Assembly: GCF_030010235.1 (NCBI RefSeq)
Contig: NZ_JASCRS010000002.1
Span: 463,490-527,489, forward strand
Direction: 5' to 3'
Origin: Leucobacter sp. UT-8R-CII-1-4
GTDB taxonomy: Bacteria; Actinomycetota; Actinomycetes; Actinomycetales; Microbacteriaceae
DNA length: 64,000 nt
This document shows positions 15,557 to 25,318 of this stretch, piece after piece. The notes below the pieces were generated by a model, which saw only the letters and a list, made by a program, of their open reading frames with translations, was not told the DNA's origin and ran no database searches. Positions within the stretch are counted from its first letter, which is position 1, and every line of letters starts with the position of its first letter. Both the position numbers and the translations under genes were made by a program.

Positions 15557-18163
15557 CTAATGCCCGAGAAGGTATCCCATTCTTTCTACCTTGATCACAG
15601 CGTCGCCAAGCTCAGCCGACTCAATCAGGTCCACTGTGCCCTCGATCACCCAATCATGGTTTTCTTCAGGGTCATCAAGCACCTGTGTGAAACGCCAGGT
15701 GCCCGATTGAGCCGTCGAGGTATCAACGCTAAACAGCTTTGCTGCGCGGGCTTTCGCGCCAGAACCCATTGAGTCGTGCTCATCGTAGTAACGCTCAAGC
15801 GCATCATCCCACTGGTCTTCACCAAAGCCAGAGGCTCCATCGAGACGACCAAGTTCTTCAACTCGGTCGAAGGCCGCCGCAAGCACCCGACGAAAGACAG
15901 CATTGCGCACCATCACCGTGAACGCTCGCTCGTTGTCAGTAACCGATCGCATCGGCGGCGCAATGTCTTCGAGTGTTGAGCCCGGCACGGTGATTGAACC
16001 CGCTGCCACGCTCGCAGCAACACCGCCGTCTTCTTCGAGTGTCTGCGCGGCCGTCCACTCATCAAGCAAACTCGAGTCGACCTGACGCACCAGTTCCCCC
16101 AACCAGTCGATCAGCGCAAGCAGCTCGTCGGTTTTCGCCGGTTCCGGCACCGTACGCTCAATAGTGCGGTACGCATCCGAGAGGTATCGCAGCACCGCCC
16201 CCTCCGCTCGACCGAGGTCATAGGCTGAAACAAGATCTCGAAACCTGAAGGCCCGCTCAACCATTTCGCGAACCACTGACTTGGGTCGAGGTTCGTAGTC
16301 GCGAGCCCACGGCACCTCTTTGGTGTAAGCCTCAAAAGCCTCGTCAATCAGTTCCTTGAGCGGCTGCGGGTGAGTAATCGATTCGAGCCGTTCCATACGC
16401 TCGTCATACTCGATGCCGTCAGCTTTCATCTCTTGCACAGCTTCGCCCCGCGCTTTGCGCTCTTGCGCCCGCAGAATCGCACGAGGATCTTCAAGCGCGG
16501 CTTCGATAATTGAAATCACGTCAAGGGCATAGTCGTCTGATTCTGGATCAAGCAATTCGATTGCGGCGAGCGCAAACGGCGAAAGCGGCTGATTCAAGGC
16601 AAAGTTCTGCTGCAGCTCAACGGTGAGGCCAAGGATCTTTTCACCGTTCGCGTTTACAACGGTCTCGACAATGCCGCCATTGCGCAGTGTCTTAAAGATC
16701 TCAATCGCCCTGCGCGCGTGAGCAAACTGTTTCGCTGGGGTCTCGTGACTGTCGAAGATGAGCGCCCGCATGGTCGCCAATGCTTCACCCTCATGACGCT
16801 CGCCGCGAGCGATGATCGATAGCACCATCGAGTGCGTCACCTGCATCCGGCTCACGAGCGGCTCCGGCTGCGCAGCGACAAGCTTCTCGAGCGTCTGCTC
16901 GTTCCAACTGACAAACCCAGCAGGCGCAGACTTTTTCTTGGGACCCTTGCCCATCTTTTTGCCTGAGGCTGCCTTCGCGAGAGCTTTTTCGCTCTGCTTT
17001 GCGTTCTCAACCTCATGCTCTGGCGCCAGTGCGATCACATCGCCCTCGGTGTCGTACCCGGCGCGCCCCGCACGCCCAGCGATTTGGTGAAATTCTCGCG
17101 CACTCAGTCGGCGCATCTTTTCGCCATCAAATTTGGTGAGCGCGGTGAAAACCACGGTGCGAATGGGCACATTGATTCCGACGCCGAGTGTGTCGGTGCC
17201 GCAAATCACTTTCAGTAGCCCACGCTGCGCAAGCTGTTCAACGAGGCGTCGGTATCTTGGCAGCATGCCCGCGTGGTGCACCCCGATTCCCGAGCGCACC
17301 AAACGGGAAAGAGTCTGACCGAATCCCGCGGCAAATTTGAAGTCACCGAGGGCAGCTGCAATCTCGTCGCGCCCCTCCCGGTCAAGTAGCCGTACGCTCG
17401 AAAGTGCCTGCGCCTGCTCAACCGCGTGTGACTGGTTGAAGTGCACCAGGTACGCAGGAGTCAGTCTCTCTTCACGCAATTGTTCGACCACTTCGTGGGT
17501 GGTTTTTAGCGCATAGGCAAATTCGAGTGGAACCGGGCGTTCAACACCGGTGACTTCGGTTACCTGTCGTCCGGTGCGACGTTCAATATCAGCGGCGAGC
17601 TCAGTGACGTCACCGAGGGTTGCTGACATGAGCAAAAATTGCGCGTTCGGCATGGTGAGTAGCGGCACCTGCCAGGCCCAGCCGCGCTCGGGGTCTGCGT
17701 AGTAGTGAAATTCATCCATCACTACCTGCGTGATTCCGCCGGCATCCCGGTCGCGCAGCGCCAGATTCGCCAAGATTTCGGCGGTACAGCAAAGAATCGG
17801 CGCATCAGGGTTGATGCTGGTGTCGCCTGTAACCATGCCAACAAGTTCGGGGCCAAACGCCTCGACGAGCGCAAAAAACTTCTCGTTCACAAGCGCCTTA
17901 ATGGGCGCGGTATACGCAGTGCGGCGACCCTCGGCGAGCGCAGCAAAATGGGCACCAAGGGCAACGAGTGATTTTCCGGTTCCGGTCGGGGTTGCAAGAA
18001 TCACGTGGGATCCGAGCACAAGCCCGAGCAGTGCTTCCTCCTGAGCGGGATACAAACTCAAACCGAGTGATTCCGCGGTCCACTGTTCAAAACGAGCGTG
18101 AATCTCGTCTGGCTCAGGGGTCTCTGAACCTGCCATTACCTCTAACACTGCAGCCAAACTCAC
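15557..18163 (-). CDS. DEAD/DEAH-box RNA helicase with C-terminal DUF3516-type region
   Basis: 868 residues. Superfamily 2 helicase core: Walker A ATPTGTGKS (about 57-65), motif Ia TAPIKALVNEKF, motif II DEFH (MDEFHYYAD), motif III SATLGD, motif IV/V region GTDTLGVGINVP, and motif VI QIAGRAGRAGYD. This is the Ski2/HelY-like layout. A basic stretch (GKKMGKGPKKKSAP) and a long C-terminal region match the actinobacterial DUF3516 architecture. Likely an RNA unwinding or RNA decay factor; the target is unknown. Start is GTG at 18163, without a clear ribosome site. It stands alone, upstream of the UDP-GlcNAc epimerase gene on the same strand. Confidence 0.88.
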   Translation of the reverse strand: MSLAAVLEVMAGSETPEPDEIHARFEQWTAESLGLSLYPAQEEALLGLVLGSHVILATPTGTGKSLVALGAHFAALAEGRRTAYTAPIKALVNEKFFALVEAFGPELVGMVTGDTSINPDAPILCCTAEILANLALRDRDAGGITQVVMDEFHYYADPERGWAWQVPLLTMPNAQFLLMSATLGDVTELAADIERRTGRQVTEVTGVERPVPLEFAYALKTTHEVVEQLREERLTPAYLVHFNQSHAVEQAQALSSVRLLDREGRDEIAAALGDFKFAAGFGQTLSRLVRSGIGVHHAGMLPRYRRLVEQLAQRGLLKVICGTDTLGVGINVPIRTVVFTALTKFDGEKMRRLSAREFHQIAGRAGRAGYDTEGDVIALAPEHEVENAKQSEKALAKAASGKKMGKGPKKKSAPAGFVSWNEQTLEKLVAAQPEPLVSRMQVTHSMVLSIIARGERHEGEALATMRALIFDSHETPAKQFAHARRAIEIFKTLRNGGIVETVVNANGEKILGLTVELQQNFALNQPLSPFALAAIELLDPESDDYALDVISIIEAALEDPRAILRAQERKARGEAVQEMKADGIEYDERMERLESITHPQPLKELIDEAFEAYTKEVPWARDYEPRPKSVVREMVERAFRFRDLVSAYDLGRAEGAVLRYLSDAYRTIERTVPEPAKTDELLALIDWLGELVRQVDSSLLDEWTAAQTLEEDGGVAASVAAGSITVPGSTLEDIAPPMRSVTDNERAFTVMVRNAVFRRVLAAAFDRVEELGRLDGASGFGEDQWDDALERYYDEHDSMGSGAKARAAKLFSVDTSTAQSGTWRFTQVLDDPEENHDWVIEGTVDLIESAELGDAVIKVERMGYLLGH

Positions 18164-18244
18164 TCGTTTATTCTCTCACCGGAAGCCGCCGCAAAGCTTC
18201 ACCGGCGCGACAATTGCGACCAGCTCGCGCAGAGGGCAGGGCAA

Positions 18245-18250
18245 TACACT
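18245..18250 (+). promoter_or_regulatory. -10 element giving a leaderless mRNA for the flavin oxidoreductase
   Basis: TACACT ends exactly six bases before the ATG at 18257. No Shine-Dalgarno is present, so transcription likely starts at the ATG. Confidence 0.45.
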
Positions 18251-18256
18251 GAACGC

Positions 18257-19348
18257 ATGGCGAATCCACTGCTTTTTCAGCCCTTCCAACTGCGCGGGCT
18301 CACGGTACGAAATCGGCTTTGGGTGCCGCCAATGTGTCAGTACTCAGCTGCGGCAGAGGGCGAATCAATGGGTGTGCCAAATGATTGGCACCTTGTGCAT
18401 CTTGGCGCCCTCGCTCGCGGGGGCGCGGGCCTCGTCATCGCTGAGGCAACTGCGGTCGTGCCAGAAGGCCGCATTTCACCAAACGATCTTGGCCTCTGGA
18501 ACGACACCCAAGAACAGGCTTTCGCAAACATAGTGCGCGTGATCCACTCGCACGGGGCACACGCCGGCATCCAGCTCGCACACGCCGGACGCAAGGCTTC
18601 CACCCACCCGTGGTTACCCGGCGCCGCCACCGGGTCGGTAGCAGAAGCAGCAGGCGGTTGGCAGACGGTTGCCCCTTCGGCTATTGCTTTCGGCGATTTT
18701 GCCGATCCTCGAGCGCTCAGCACAAGCGAGGTGTACGAGGTAATTGCTGCCTTCGTGGCTGCCGCAGATCGCGCGGTTGCCGCCGGCTTTGACGTGGTAC
18801 AGATTCACGCTGCTCACGGCTACTTGCTGCATGAGTTTTTGTCACCACTGAGCAATCAACGAGATGACCAATTTGGCGGCGACGGCGAACGCCGCGCGTT
18901 CTTGCTGCGCGAGATTGTGCGGCAAATTCGTGCCGCACACCCTGACCTGCCCGTTACCGTGCGGATCTCCGGCGACGAATGGGTCGAGGGCGGATTCAAC
19001 GTTGAGGCGGCCCTGCAGCTTGCGCAGTGGTTGAAGCTCGACGGCGCCGACCTGATCGATGCGTCTTCTGCCGGTAACACCGCAGAAGTGCGTATCTCGA
19101 TCGGTCCGTCGTACCAGGTTTGGATCGCCGACCGCCTGCGTGCGGCAGGCCTTCCGGTCGGTGCTGTTGGGCTCATCACCTCGGCGCAGCAAGCCGAAAG
19201 CATCCTCGCTACCGGCCAAGCCGATGTGATTTCGGTCGGTCGCCCACTTCTGGCAAACCCACAGCTACCGTTGAAATGGGCGCAAGAGCTGCGCGCACCC
19301 GTTGCGGCAGCGCTCACTCCCCCGCAATACCATCGCGCAATCTTCTAA
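18257..19348 (+). CDS. NADH:flavin oxidoreductase, Old Yellow Enzyme family (YqjM-like)
   Basis: 363 residues, FMN-dependent ene-reductase fold (PF00724). Recognisable segments are RNRLWVPPMCQYSA (flavin loop with the Cys of the YqjM class), GIQLAHAGRKAS, the catalytic pair in VQIHAAHGYLLHEFLSPLSNQRDD, and GAVGLITSAQQAESIL...VISVGRPLLANPQLP. It reduces activated C=C bonds of enals or quinones with NAD(P)H; the physiological substrate is unknown. The ATG at 18257 is preceded by a -10 at the leaderless distance. The antiporter gene follows 43 bases later on the same strand but has its own -10. Confidence 0.92.
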   Translation: MANPLLFQPFQLRGLTVRNRLWVPPMCQYSAAAEGESMGVPNDWHLVHLGALARGGAGLVIAEATAVVPEGRISPNDLGLWNDTQEQAFANIVRVIHSHGAHAGIQLAHAGRKASTHPWLPGAATGSVAEAAGGWQTVAPSAIAFGDFADPRALSTSEVYEVIAAFVAAADRAVAAGFDVVQIHAAHGYLLHEFLSPLSNQRDDQFGGDGERRAFLLREIVRQIRAAHPDLPVTVRISGDEWVEGGFNVEAALQLAQWLKLDGADLIDASSAGNTAEVRISIGPSYQVWIADRLRAAGLPVGAVGLITSAQQAESILATGQADVISVGRPLLANPQLPLKWAQELRAPVAAALTPPQYHRAIF

Positions 19349-19379
19349 AGACGCTCGCCCGGAGCAGGTATGCACGCGG

Positions 19380-19385
19380 TAGCCT
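19380..19385 (+). promoter_or_regulatory. -10 element giving a leaderless mRNA for the antiporter
   Basis: TAGCCT ends six bases before the ATG at 19392, matching the TANNNT-N6-ATG spacing seen at several other genes here. Confidence 0.4.
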
Positions 19386-19391
19386 TTTTGC

Positions 19392-21164
19392 ATGCACATT
19401 GAGGAGCTCTCACTTGTCGCCGTAGCCGGGCTTGTGCTGGTGGTTGCGGTCGCCATGCTTGCCGGCAGGATCGGCATTGCCACGCCGCTCGTGCTCGTTG
19501 TCGTTGGTATCGGCATCGGCTACATTCCTGGCGTTCCGCTTATTTCGCTTGATCCTGAGATCATTCTGCTTGGGGTGCTTCCGCCGCTGCTATATGCCGC
19601 GGCGGTGAATGTGCCGATCCTCGATCTGCGCAGAAATGTTGGGCCAATTACCGCTCTCTCGGTAGTGCTCGTCATTATCACCGCACTCGTTATCGGCGCT
19701 CTGCTGCACTTGCTTGTACCAGCGATTCCGTTTGCCGCTGCTGTCGCCCTCGGCGCGGTGGTCGCGCCGACCGACGCCGTGGCCGCAACTTCTATCGGTA
19801 AACGAGTAGGCATGCCGCCCCGCCTCGTCACCATTCTTGAGGGCGAAAGTCTCGTAAACGATGCCACCTCCTTGGTGCTTCTGCGCACCGCGATCGCGGC
19901 GGCGGCCGGTGGTTTTGTGTTCTGGGATGCGGTTGGAAGTTTCGCTTTCGCCGTCTCGGTTGCGATTCTGATCGGTTTTGTGATCGGTGTAATCACCGTT
20001 TGGGTGCGCTCAAAAATCAGCAACCCCGTCTACGACACCGTGGTCTCTTTCGCTATTCCTTTTATTTCTTTTGTGCCTACCGAGTATCTCGGCGCCTCCG
20101 GCGTGCTCGCTGTGGTGGTTACCGGTCTCTATACGGGGCATCATGCACCAAAGAAGTTCAGCGCAATTGCGCGCGTGAACGAGCGTCTGAATTGGCGCAC
20201 CGCACAGTTCTTGCTCGAAAACGGCGTCTTTTTGCTGATGGGGCTCGAATTGCACAAGCTGGTGAACGACATTGGTCAGAGTTCACTTCAGCTGCATCAC
20301 ACGGCGCTGATTGGCCTCGGTGTTGTGGTCGTACTGATCGTGTTGCGAATGGCCTTTATGTGGCCGGTCACGCAGAGTCTCGCCAAAGCGCTGCCCCGCT
20401 ACGAAGCGAGGGCCGATGGCTGGCGCAGAATCGCGAGCCGCGCACAGCGGCATCCGAAGGCCAAAGAAAGCACCGGCATTATTCGGCTGAGGCTTGACCG
20501 TATCGACAGGGCAGCCAGGCGCAGTGAGGCCGATGCCGCGCACGCCCGAGAGCAGGGCCTCGATTGGCGAGGCGCCACGATTCTTGGCTGGAGCGGTATG
20601 CGCGGCGTAGTAACCCTTGCCGCAGCACAGTCGATTCCAACGACGGTACCGTTCCGTTCGCAGCTGGTGCTCATTGCATTTGTCGCTGCGGTCGTCACTC
20701 TGCTTCTGCACGGGCTCACCCTGCCCAAGCTCATCAAAAAGCTGCGCCCGCAGGGACCGAGCGCGAATGCTCGCACCGCTGAGCTGGTCGCACTGTATGG
20801 CGACCTGGTTGAGGCCGGCACCGTTGCGGTCGAAGCTGAGGCTGAGCACGAGCGAGAATTGGCCGAGCACGACCCGGCGCACCATGTGCCCTCTGACCAG
20901 ATCGTCAAACGGGCCCGGTCAAGCGTGCAGAATTCAATCGCGTCGCTCGCTTTTGCGATTCCCTCGTCTGAGCTCACTGAAAAGTCAGAGGCAGAGGCAG
21001 AGGGACGCAGCTATCTGCGGCTTGCCCACGCTGGGCTCGAAGCACAGCGGGCCGCACTGCTCGAGGAGCGCGCCATCGGCCAGTACAGCAGCGAGGCCCT
21101 GCGCACCGCAGCGGAAGCGTTGGATCAGCACGAACTGAGGCTTTCGCCGCCTTCTGGGCATTAG
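19392..21164 (+). CDS. Na+/H+ antiporter, CPA1 (NhaP/NHE) family
   Basis: 590 residues with about 12 membrane helices in the first 420 residues and a cytosolic tail. Ion-binding signatures are GAVVAPTDAVAA and the CPA1 motif ESLVNDATSLVLL, with the essential ND pair. The later segment WSGMRGVVTLAAAQSIP is also conserved. Exchanges Na+ (or K+) for H+ across the membrane, for pH and salt homeostasis. The hydrophilic tail (about 440-590) is Glu/Ala-rich and helical, and could be a regulatory domain. A strong bidirectional hairpin follows the stop. Confidence 0.93.
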   Translation: MHIEELSLVAVAGLVLVVAVAMLAGRIGIATPLVLVVVGIGIGYIPGVPLISLDPEIILLGVLPPLLYAAAVNVPILDLRRNVGPITALSVVLVIITALVIGALLHLLVPAIPFAAAVALGAVVAPTDAVAATSIGKRVGMPPRLVTILEGESLVNDATSLVLLRTAIAAAAGGFVFWDAVGSFAFAVSVAILIGFVIGVITVWVRSKISNPVYDTVVSFAIPFISFVPTEYLGASGVLAVVVTGLYTGHHAPKKFSAIARVNERLNWRTAQFLLENGVFLLMGLELHKLVNDIGQSSLQLHHTALIGLGVVVVLIVLRMAFMWPVTQSLAKALPRYEARADGWRRIASRAQRHPKAKESTGIIRLRLDRIDRAARRSEADAAHAREQGLDWRGATILGWSGMRGVVTLAAAQSIPTTVPFRSQLVLIAFVAAVVTLLLHGLTLPKLIKKLRPQGPSANARTAELVALYGDLVEAGTVAVEAEAEHERELAEHDPAHHVPSDQIVKRARSSVQNSIASLAFAIPSSELTEKSEAEAEGRSYLRLAHAGLEAQRAALLEERAIGQYSSEALRTAAEALDQHELRLSPPSGH

Positions 21165-21173
21165 ACGGCTGCT

Positions 21174-21217
21174 GGCTGGGCGATCCAACGCAACACAAAT
21201 CGTTGGATCGCCCAGCC
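21174..21217. terminator. Bidirectional terminator between antiporter and Lrp regulator
   Basis: A perfect 17-bp stem with a 10-nt loop (left arm 21174-21190, right arm 21201-21217) is followed on the plus strand by TGTTTGTTTTA. It separates two convergent genes. Confidence 0.85.
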
Positions 21218-21225
21218 TGTTTGTT

Positions 21226-21714
21226 TTAGATCGTCACACGCACCGGGTTTTGGTGATGGCTGAACATAATGCTGGTTCTGGTTGAGGAAACTGCAGGATG
21301 TGCAGAAAGATGTTCCATCACAAAATCACGCACATGGTCAGAGTCGCGCGCAGCCAGGTGAATGATGAAGTCTTCAACACCGCCGAGGAAAAACAGCTGC
21401 AGTACCTCTGGCAGCGCCCGCAGTTCATCGCTGAACTCAGCGATGCGTTGCCGCGCACCGGAACGGATCGTAACGCTGACGAGCACCTGCAGGGTCATGC
21501 CCATCACTGCGGGGTTCACTGCGGCGGTAAAACCGGTAATGATCTTGCGTGAGACCAGGCTGCGCACACGGGCAACACAGGTCGATGGCGCAATGCCAAC
21601 TCGCTCTGCCAATTCAGCATTTGTCATGCGACCATTGAGTTGCAGCTGACCAATGATCTGCCGGTCAACATCGTCAAGCGTTGCTGGCTCTCGCAGATTA
21701 TTCGACTGTTCCAT
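21226..21714 (-). CDS. Lrp/AsnC-family regulator, AldR-like
   Basis: 162 residues. The N-terminal AsnC-type helix-turn-helix (LDDVDRQIIGQLQLNGRMTN through GIAPSTCVARVRSL) is followed by a RAM ligand-binding domain (MGMTLQVLVSVTI, FFLGGVEDFIIHLAARD). It is divergent from alanine dehydrogenase, the same arrangement as mycobacterial aldR-ald, where AldR senses alanine and controls ald. The ATG at 21714 has AAGGGA at the right distance; an in-frame TTG at 21729 is less likely. Role inferred from family plus position: alanine-responsive control of ald and its own gene. Confidence 0.9.
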   Translation of the reverse strand: MEQSNNLREPATLDDVDRQIIGQLQLNGRMTNAELAERVGIAPSTCVARVRSLVSRKIITGFTAAVNPAVMGMTLQVLVSVTIRSGARQRIAEFSDELRALPEVLQLFFLGGVEDFIIHLAARDSDHVRDFVMEHLSAHPAVSSTRTSIMFSHHQNPVRVTI

Positions 21715-21774
21715 CCGGATTCCCTTCAAAACAAGGAAAGCTGGGTTGATCCGCCGAACTTTCCGAAGAATATT

Positions 21775-21803
21775 CTATCTGAGCAAGAAATCAGCGAAGA
21801 TAG
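21775..21803. promoter_or_regulatory. Candidate AldR/Lrp binding region between regulator and ald
   Basis: The 194-base intergenic region is AT-richer than its surroundings. Arms CTATCT (21775-21780) and AGATAG (21798-21803) form an inverted repeat with a 17-base spacer. Lrp-type octamers usually bind several such weak sites. Confidence 0.35.
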
Positions 21804-21908
21804 TGCAGAATCTAAGCTATCGAGCAAGTGACATTCTGGGGCGAAGAGCAGCTGCGCCTCCAGCTTCAAAGCTCGGACCCGTAGCAAGCAAATCGAATGG
21901 AGCATCCC

Positions 21909-23033
21909 ATGCGCGTCGGTATTCCCACCGAAATCAAGAACAACGAAAACCGCGTTGCCATCACCCAGGCCGGCGTCTTCGAGCTGAAGCGTCGCGGCCA
22001 CGAGGTATTCGTGCAGGCTGGCGCTGGCCTCGGCTCAGCAATCACCGATGCCGAGTACGAAGCAGCAGGCGCAACCATCGTTGCAAGCGCTGACCAGGTT
22101 TGGGCAGACAGCGACATGATCCTCAAGGTCAAAGAGCCAATCGCCGCCGAGTACGACAAGATGCGCAAGGGCCAGGTGCTCTTCACCTACCTGCACCTCG
22201 CAGCAGACAAGACTCTGACCGAGAAGGTACTCGAGTCGGGCACCACCGCAATTGCATACGAGACCGTGCAGCTGCCAACCCGCGCACTGCCACTGCTCGC
22301 TCCAATGTCAGAGGTTGCTGGCCGCCTGTCGGTTCAGGTCGGCGCTTACAGCCTGATGAAGGCAAACGGCGGCCGTGGCATTCTGCTCGGTGGCGTAACC
22401 GCTACCCGTCGCGGCAAGGTTGTTGTCATCGGCGGCGGCGCTGCCGGCGAGCAGGCTGCACGTATCGCCTACGGCATGGGCGCAGAGGTCACCGTTATCG
22501 ACATCTTCATCCCACGCCTGAAGCAGCTTGAAGACGAGTTCAACGGCCGCATCCAGACCCGCACCTCGAACGCACTCAACATCACCGAGGCACTCAAGGA
22601 AGCTGACCTGGTCATCGGTTCGGTACTGATCCCAGGCGAGAAGGCACCGAAGCTCGTTACCGACGAGATGGTTGCTCAGATGAAGCCAGGCTCAGTGCTC
22701 GTTGACATCGCTATCGACCAGGGTGGCTGCTTCGAGAACTCGCGCCCAACCACGCACGACGACCCAACCTTCCCAGTGCACAACTCGATCTACTACTGCG
22801 TTGCAAACATGCCAGGCGCAGTGCCAGAGACCTCAACCGCAGCGCTCACCAACGCGACGCTGCCATACGTTGTTGCACTCGCCGACAAGGGCTGGAAGGC
22901 TGCGCTCGCTGCAGACGAGTCACTCGCAAAGGGACTCAACGCACACGAGGGCGTTGTCACCAACGAGGGCGTCGCTCAGGCATTCCCAGAGCTGCCATAC
23001 AACACCTACAGCGAGGTTGTCGCTTCGGCATAA
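21909..23033 (+). CDS. ald: Alanine dehydrogenase
   Basis: 374 residues; NAD-dependent interconversion of L-alanine with pyruvate and ammonium. Diagnostic segments are [29 protein letters not shown] (catalytic His), [31 protein letters not shown] (nucleotide-binding GGGAAG), and [22 protein letters not shown] (catalytic Asp). The ATG at 21909 has TGGAG six bases upstream and matches the family start; an in-frame ATG at 21897 is less likely. Codon choice is noticeably more uniform than in neighbours (for example GCA and CCA repeated), which suggests high expression. Divergent from an AldR-like regulator. Confidence 0.96.
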   Translation: MRVGIPTEIKNNENRVAITQAGVFELKRRGHEVFVQAGAGLGSAITDAEYEAAGATIVASADQVWADSDMILKVKEPIAAEYDKMRKGQVLFTYLHLAADKTLTEKVLESGTTAIAYETVQLPTRALPLLAPMSEVAGRLSVQVGAYSLMKANGGRGILLGGVTATRRGKVVVIGGGAAGEQAARIAYGMGAEVTVIDIFIPRLKQLEDEFNGRIQTRTSNALNITEALKEADLVIGSVLIPGEKAPKLVTDEMVAQMKPGSVLVDIAIDQGGCFENSRPTTHDDPTFPVHNSIYYCVANMPGAVPETSTAALTNATLPYVVALADKGWKAALAADESLAKGLNAHEGVVTNEGVAQAFPELPYNTYSEVVASA

Positions 23034-23080
23034 CCCCCTCGCGTGAACTCCGCGTGACAGAGACTCGCAGCCGAAGCGAG

Positions 23081-23086
23081 TACTCT
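23081..23086 (+). promoter_or_regulatory. -10 element giving a leaderless mRNA for the 148-residue protein
   Basis: TACTCT ends seven bases before the ATG at 23094; no ribosome-binding site is seen. Confidence 0.35.
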
Positions 23087-23093
23087 TAAACAC

Positions 23094-23540
23094 ATGGATT
23101 TGAAGTTCACTTTCGGCGCATCGAACCCGCTCCCTCTTTCTACCGAGGGGGCGGGTTCTGCGTCTTCTCTGGGCGCAGGCAACGGCATGTGCGAGTTGCG
23201 AGTCACCTTGAATACCGACTCCGGTTCCCTTCTCTGTGAGGGCGTCTCGGGCGATGGTGTTGCTTACTCAAGCGCAGAGAAAAAACTGGCAGCCGACGAC
23301 ACCGCCAGCCTCGCCGCAGCGCTTCGTTCGGTGCTGGCACGCGGCGGCGCCGAATTGCCAGAACCCATGCTCGGCTCCGTCAGCGCGATTGCGCTTGCAC
23401 TTGGCGGGCGCGAAGCTGAAGCTCTCGGCGAACTTGGCCTCATGGTCTCCCCCGGCAATGTGGTGCTCGCACAGGTAGACGAGGCGCTTCAAGCCCGCAC
23501 CGGCATCAGCGCTGGCACCCCCATTCGCATCGAGAGTTAG
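23094..23540 (+). CDS. Hypothetical protein, 148 residues
   Basis: Not recognised. The protein is soluble-looking with no signal peptide or membrane helix. It has a Gly/Ser/Ala-rich N-terminus, a central stretch with many Ala and Leu (DTASLAAALRSVLARGG), and a C-terminal part rich in small residues (LGGREAEALGELGLMVSPGNVVLAQVDEALQA). The gene is accepted because its third-position GC bias follows the real genes, a -10 element lies at leaderless distance, and the PucR-type regulator gene starts nine bases after its stop, suggesting one transcript. No function is proposed. Confidence 0.6.
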   Translation: MDLKFTFGASNPLPLSTEGAGSASSLGAGNGMCELRVTLNTDSGSLLCEGVSGDGVAYSSAEKKLAADDTASLAAALRSVLARGGAELPEPMLGSVSAIALALGGREAEALGELGLMVSPGNVVLAQVDEALQARTGISAGTPIRIES

Positions 23541-23548
23541 CGCCCACC

Positions 23549-25159
23549 GTGTCGCTCAGCCTTCGCAAGCTTCTGCAAAACCCCTCGCTACGGCTGCACC
23601 TGGTCATCACGGGTGAAGAAAACAGTGAGACGGCAAGCGGCAATGCGCTCGATGAAGAATTCGAGTGGCTGCACGCGACCGACATGGTCGACCCGACTCC
23701 GTTCCTCGGTCCGGCCGAGGTGATCCTCACTCTCGGCTGGCAGTTTCCGGTGGTTGAATCTGCCGACCCTTCCGTGCCTGAGGTTCGGATCGCACCGGAG
23801 CGACTCGCTCGAATCTACGACGACTACGCCGCTCTCGTTGCTGCACACGGCGTAATCGGCATCGGCTTTGGCAGCGATGTGGTGCATCGCGGTGTACCCC
23901 ACCAGCTTGCCCTCGCTTGCCACCGGCACGGCCTCATTTTGTTTAATGTGCCGTACGAGATTTCGTTTATGGATCTGCTGCAAGAAGCAGCCCGCGTGCT
24001 ACAGCGCGATCAGTCGGAACGCTACACGCGCTCGTTGCGCGCGCAAAAGGCCATTGCCAATGCAGCCACCAGAAACGATGGGCTTTCGGCGACACTGCGA
24101 GAAACGGCCCGGCAGTTGGGCTGCGGCGTCGCACTGTATGACCCGCTCGGCAGGCCCGTAATTCTTGTTGATGCACCAGACGGCAAGCTGCTCTCAGAAT
24201 CGCAGCTCACCCCGATCGTGCTGCAAACGCTCGAAAACAATCAGCGGTTCCTCTCCACCCAGGCGACCCCCGAAATCGAAGTGGTCTTGCAACTGCTCGG
24301 TAGCCCCGACGACCCGAGCGGGGTACTCGCGCTCACACTGAGCCGCGGGTTTGACGATGTATCGCGCAATGTACTCTCGAGTGTTTTGGCCCTGGTGAGC
24401 GTCTCACTCGAGCAAAATCAATCGCTCGCGAGCCTGCAGAGCAAACTACGCGAAGCCCTGCTGCAATTGCTCCTCTCTGGCAGTATCGACGTCACTCGAC
24501 ACATTGTTGAAAGCGTTTGGGGCCCGCTCCCCAAACCACCGCTCGCAACCCTCATTGGCATCCCGCAGCACTTCGATTCATCACGCTTGCTGCCCGCCCT
24601 CGACACCATTCGACTCGAAGAAAACACGCCAGCATTTTTTGCTCAGTACCGCAGCGACACGGCGATCCTCGTAAATGAATCTGACGCAAATGAGTTTATT
24701 GAGCAGCTCGCCTCATTCGGGCTAGTCATTGGCAGATCGCGCTGTGACACTTGGGACGGCCTCAGTCTCGCCCTCGAAGAAGCCAAGAAAGCGGCCGATT
24801 TTGGCTTGCGCCGCGGCGAGAGCGCCGTCACTCTATTTACTGAGATCTGGCGCGAAGGCGTCACCGATCTTATTGACGCTTCAGATGCAGCACACGTCGC
24901 CAGGCGACTGCTTGGCCCCCTCGAAATCGACGATGAGGCCAACGGCACAGAGATGCTGCGTACACTGCGCGTGTGGCTTGAGCAGCACGGCAAGCAGTTG
25001 CCCACCGCCCGAGAACTCGGCATTCATCGGCACACGCTCAGCAGCCGACTTGAGCACATTTCAAACGTCATTTCGAGCGATCTTGAAGATTATCAAGTGC
25101 GTGCCGAGCTAGCCCTCGCGTTGCGTTACTTTCAACCCAAGCCACATTCTGTCGATTAA
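23549..25159 (+). CDS. PucR-family transcriptional regulator
   Basis: 536 residues. The N-terminal purine-catabolism-regulator-like domain (about 1-140; LRKLLQNPSLRLHLVITG, VVHRGVPHQLALACHRHGLILFNVP) is followed by a middle GAF/GGDEF-like sensor part and a C-terminal PucR helix-turn-helix (ARELGIHRHTLSSRLEHISNVI, about 490-515). The family activates catabolism of purines, GABA, proline and similar nitrogen compounds. It is followed on the same strand by an amino acid permease, an unknown protein and an alcohol dehydrogenase, which are its likely targets. The start is GTG at 23549, nine bases after the previous stop. Confidence 0.88.
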   Translation: MSLSLRKLLQNPSLRLHLVITGEENSETASGNALDEEFEWLHATDMVDPTPFLGPAEVILTLGWQFPVVESADPSVPEVRIAPERLARIYDDYAALVAAHGVIGIGFGSDVVHRGVPHQLALACHRHGLILFNVPYEISFMDLLQEAARVLQRDQSERYTRSLRAQKAIANAATRNDGLSATLRETARQLGCGVALYDPLGRPVILVDAPDGKLLSESQLTPIVLQTLENNQRFLSTQATPEIEVVLQLLGSPDDPSGVLALTLSRGFDDVSRNVLSSVLALVSVSLEQNQSLASLQSKLREALLQLLLSGSIDVTRHIVESVWGPLPKPPLATLIGIPQHFDSSRLLPALDTIRLEENTPAFFAQYRSDTAILVNESDANEFIEQLASFGLVIGRSRCDTWDGLSLALEEAKKAADFGLRRGESAVTLFTEIWREGVTDLIDASDAAHVARRLLGPLEIDDEANGTEMLRTLRVWLEQHGKQLPTARELGIHRHTLSSRLEHISNVISSDLEDYQVRAELALALRYFQPKPHSVD

Positions 25160-25318
25160 TCACCACTAGCTTCGACAATTTGCAAGTCAAGTTTTCGCGC
25201 TGGATCACACAGACTGTCCAGCGAGCTCGCAAATATGGGCGATATGTCGAATGCGCGTGCCCGTGTTCGAGAGCAAGCTTGGGCTGAGAGTATTTTTACC
25301 CAGCAAAGGAGCTGCGGC

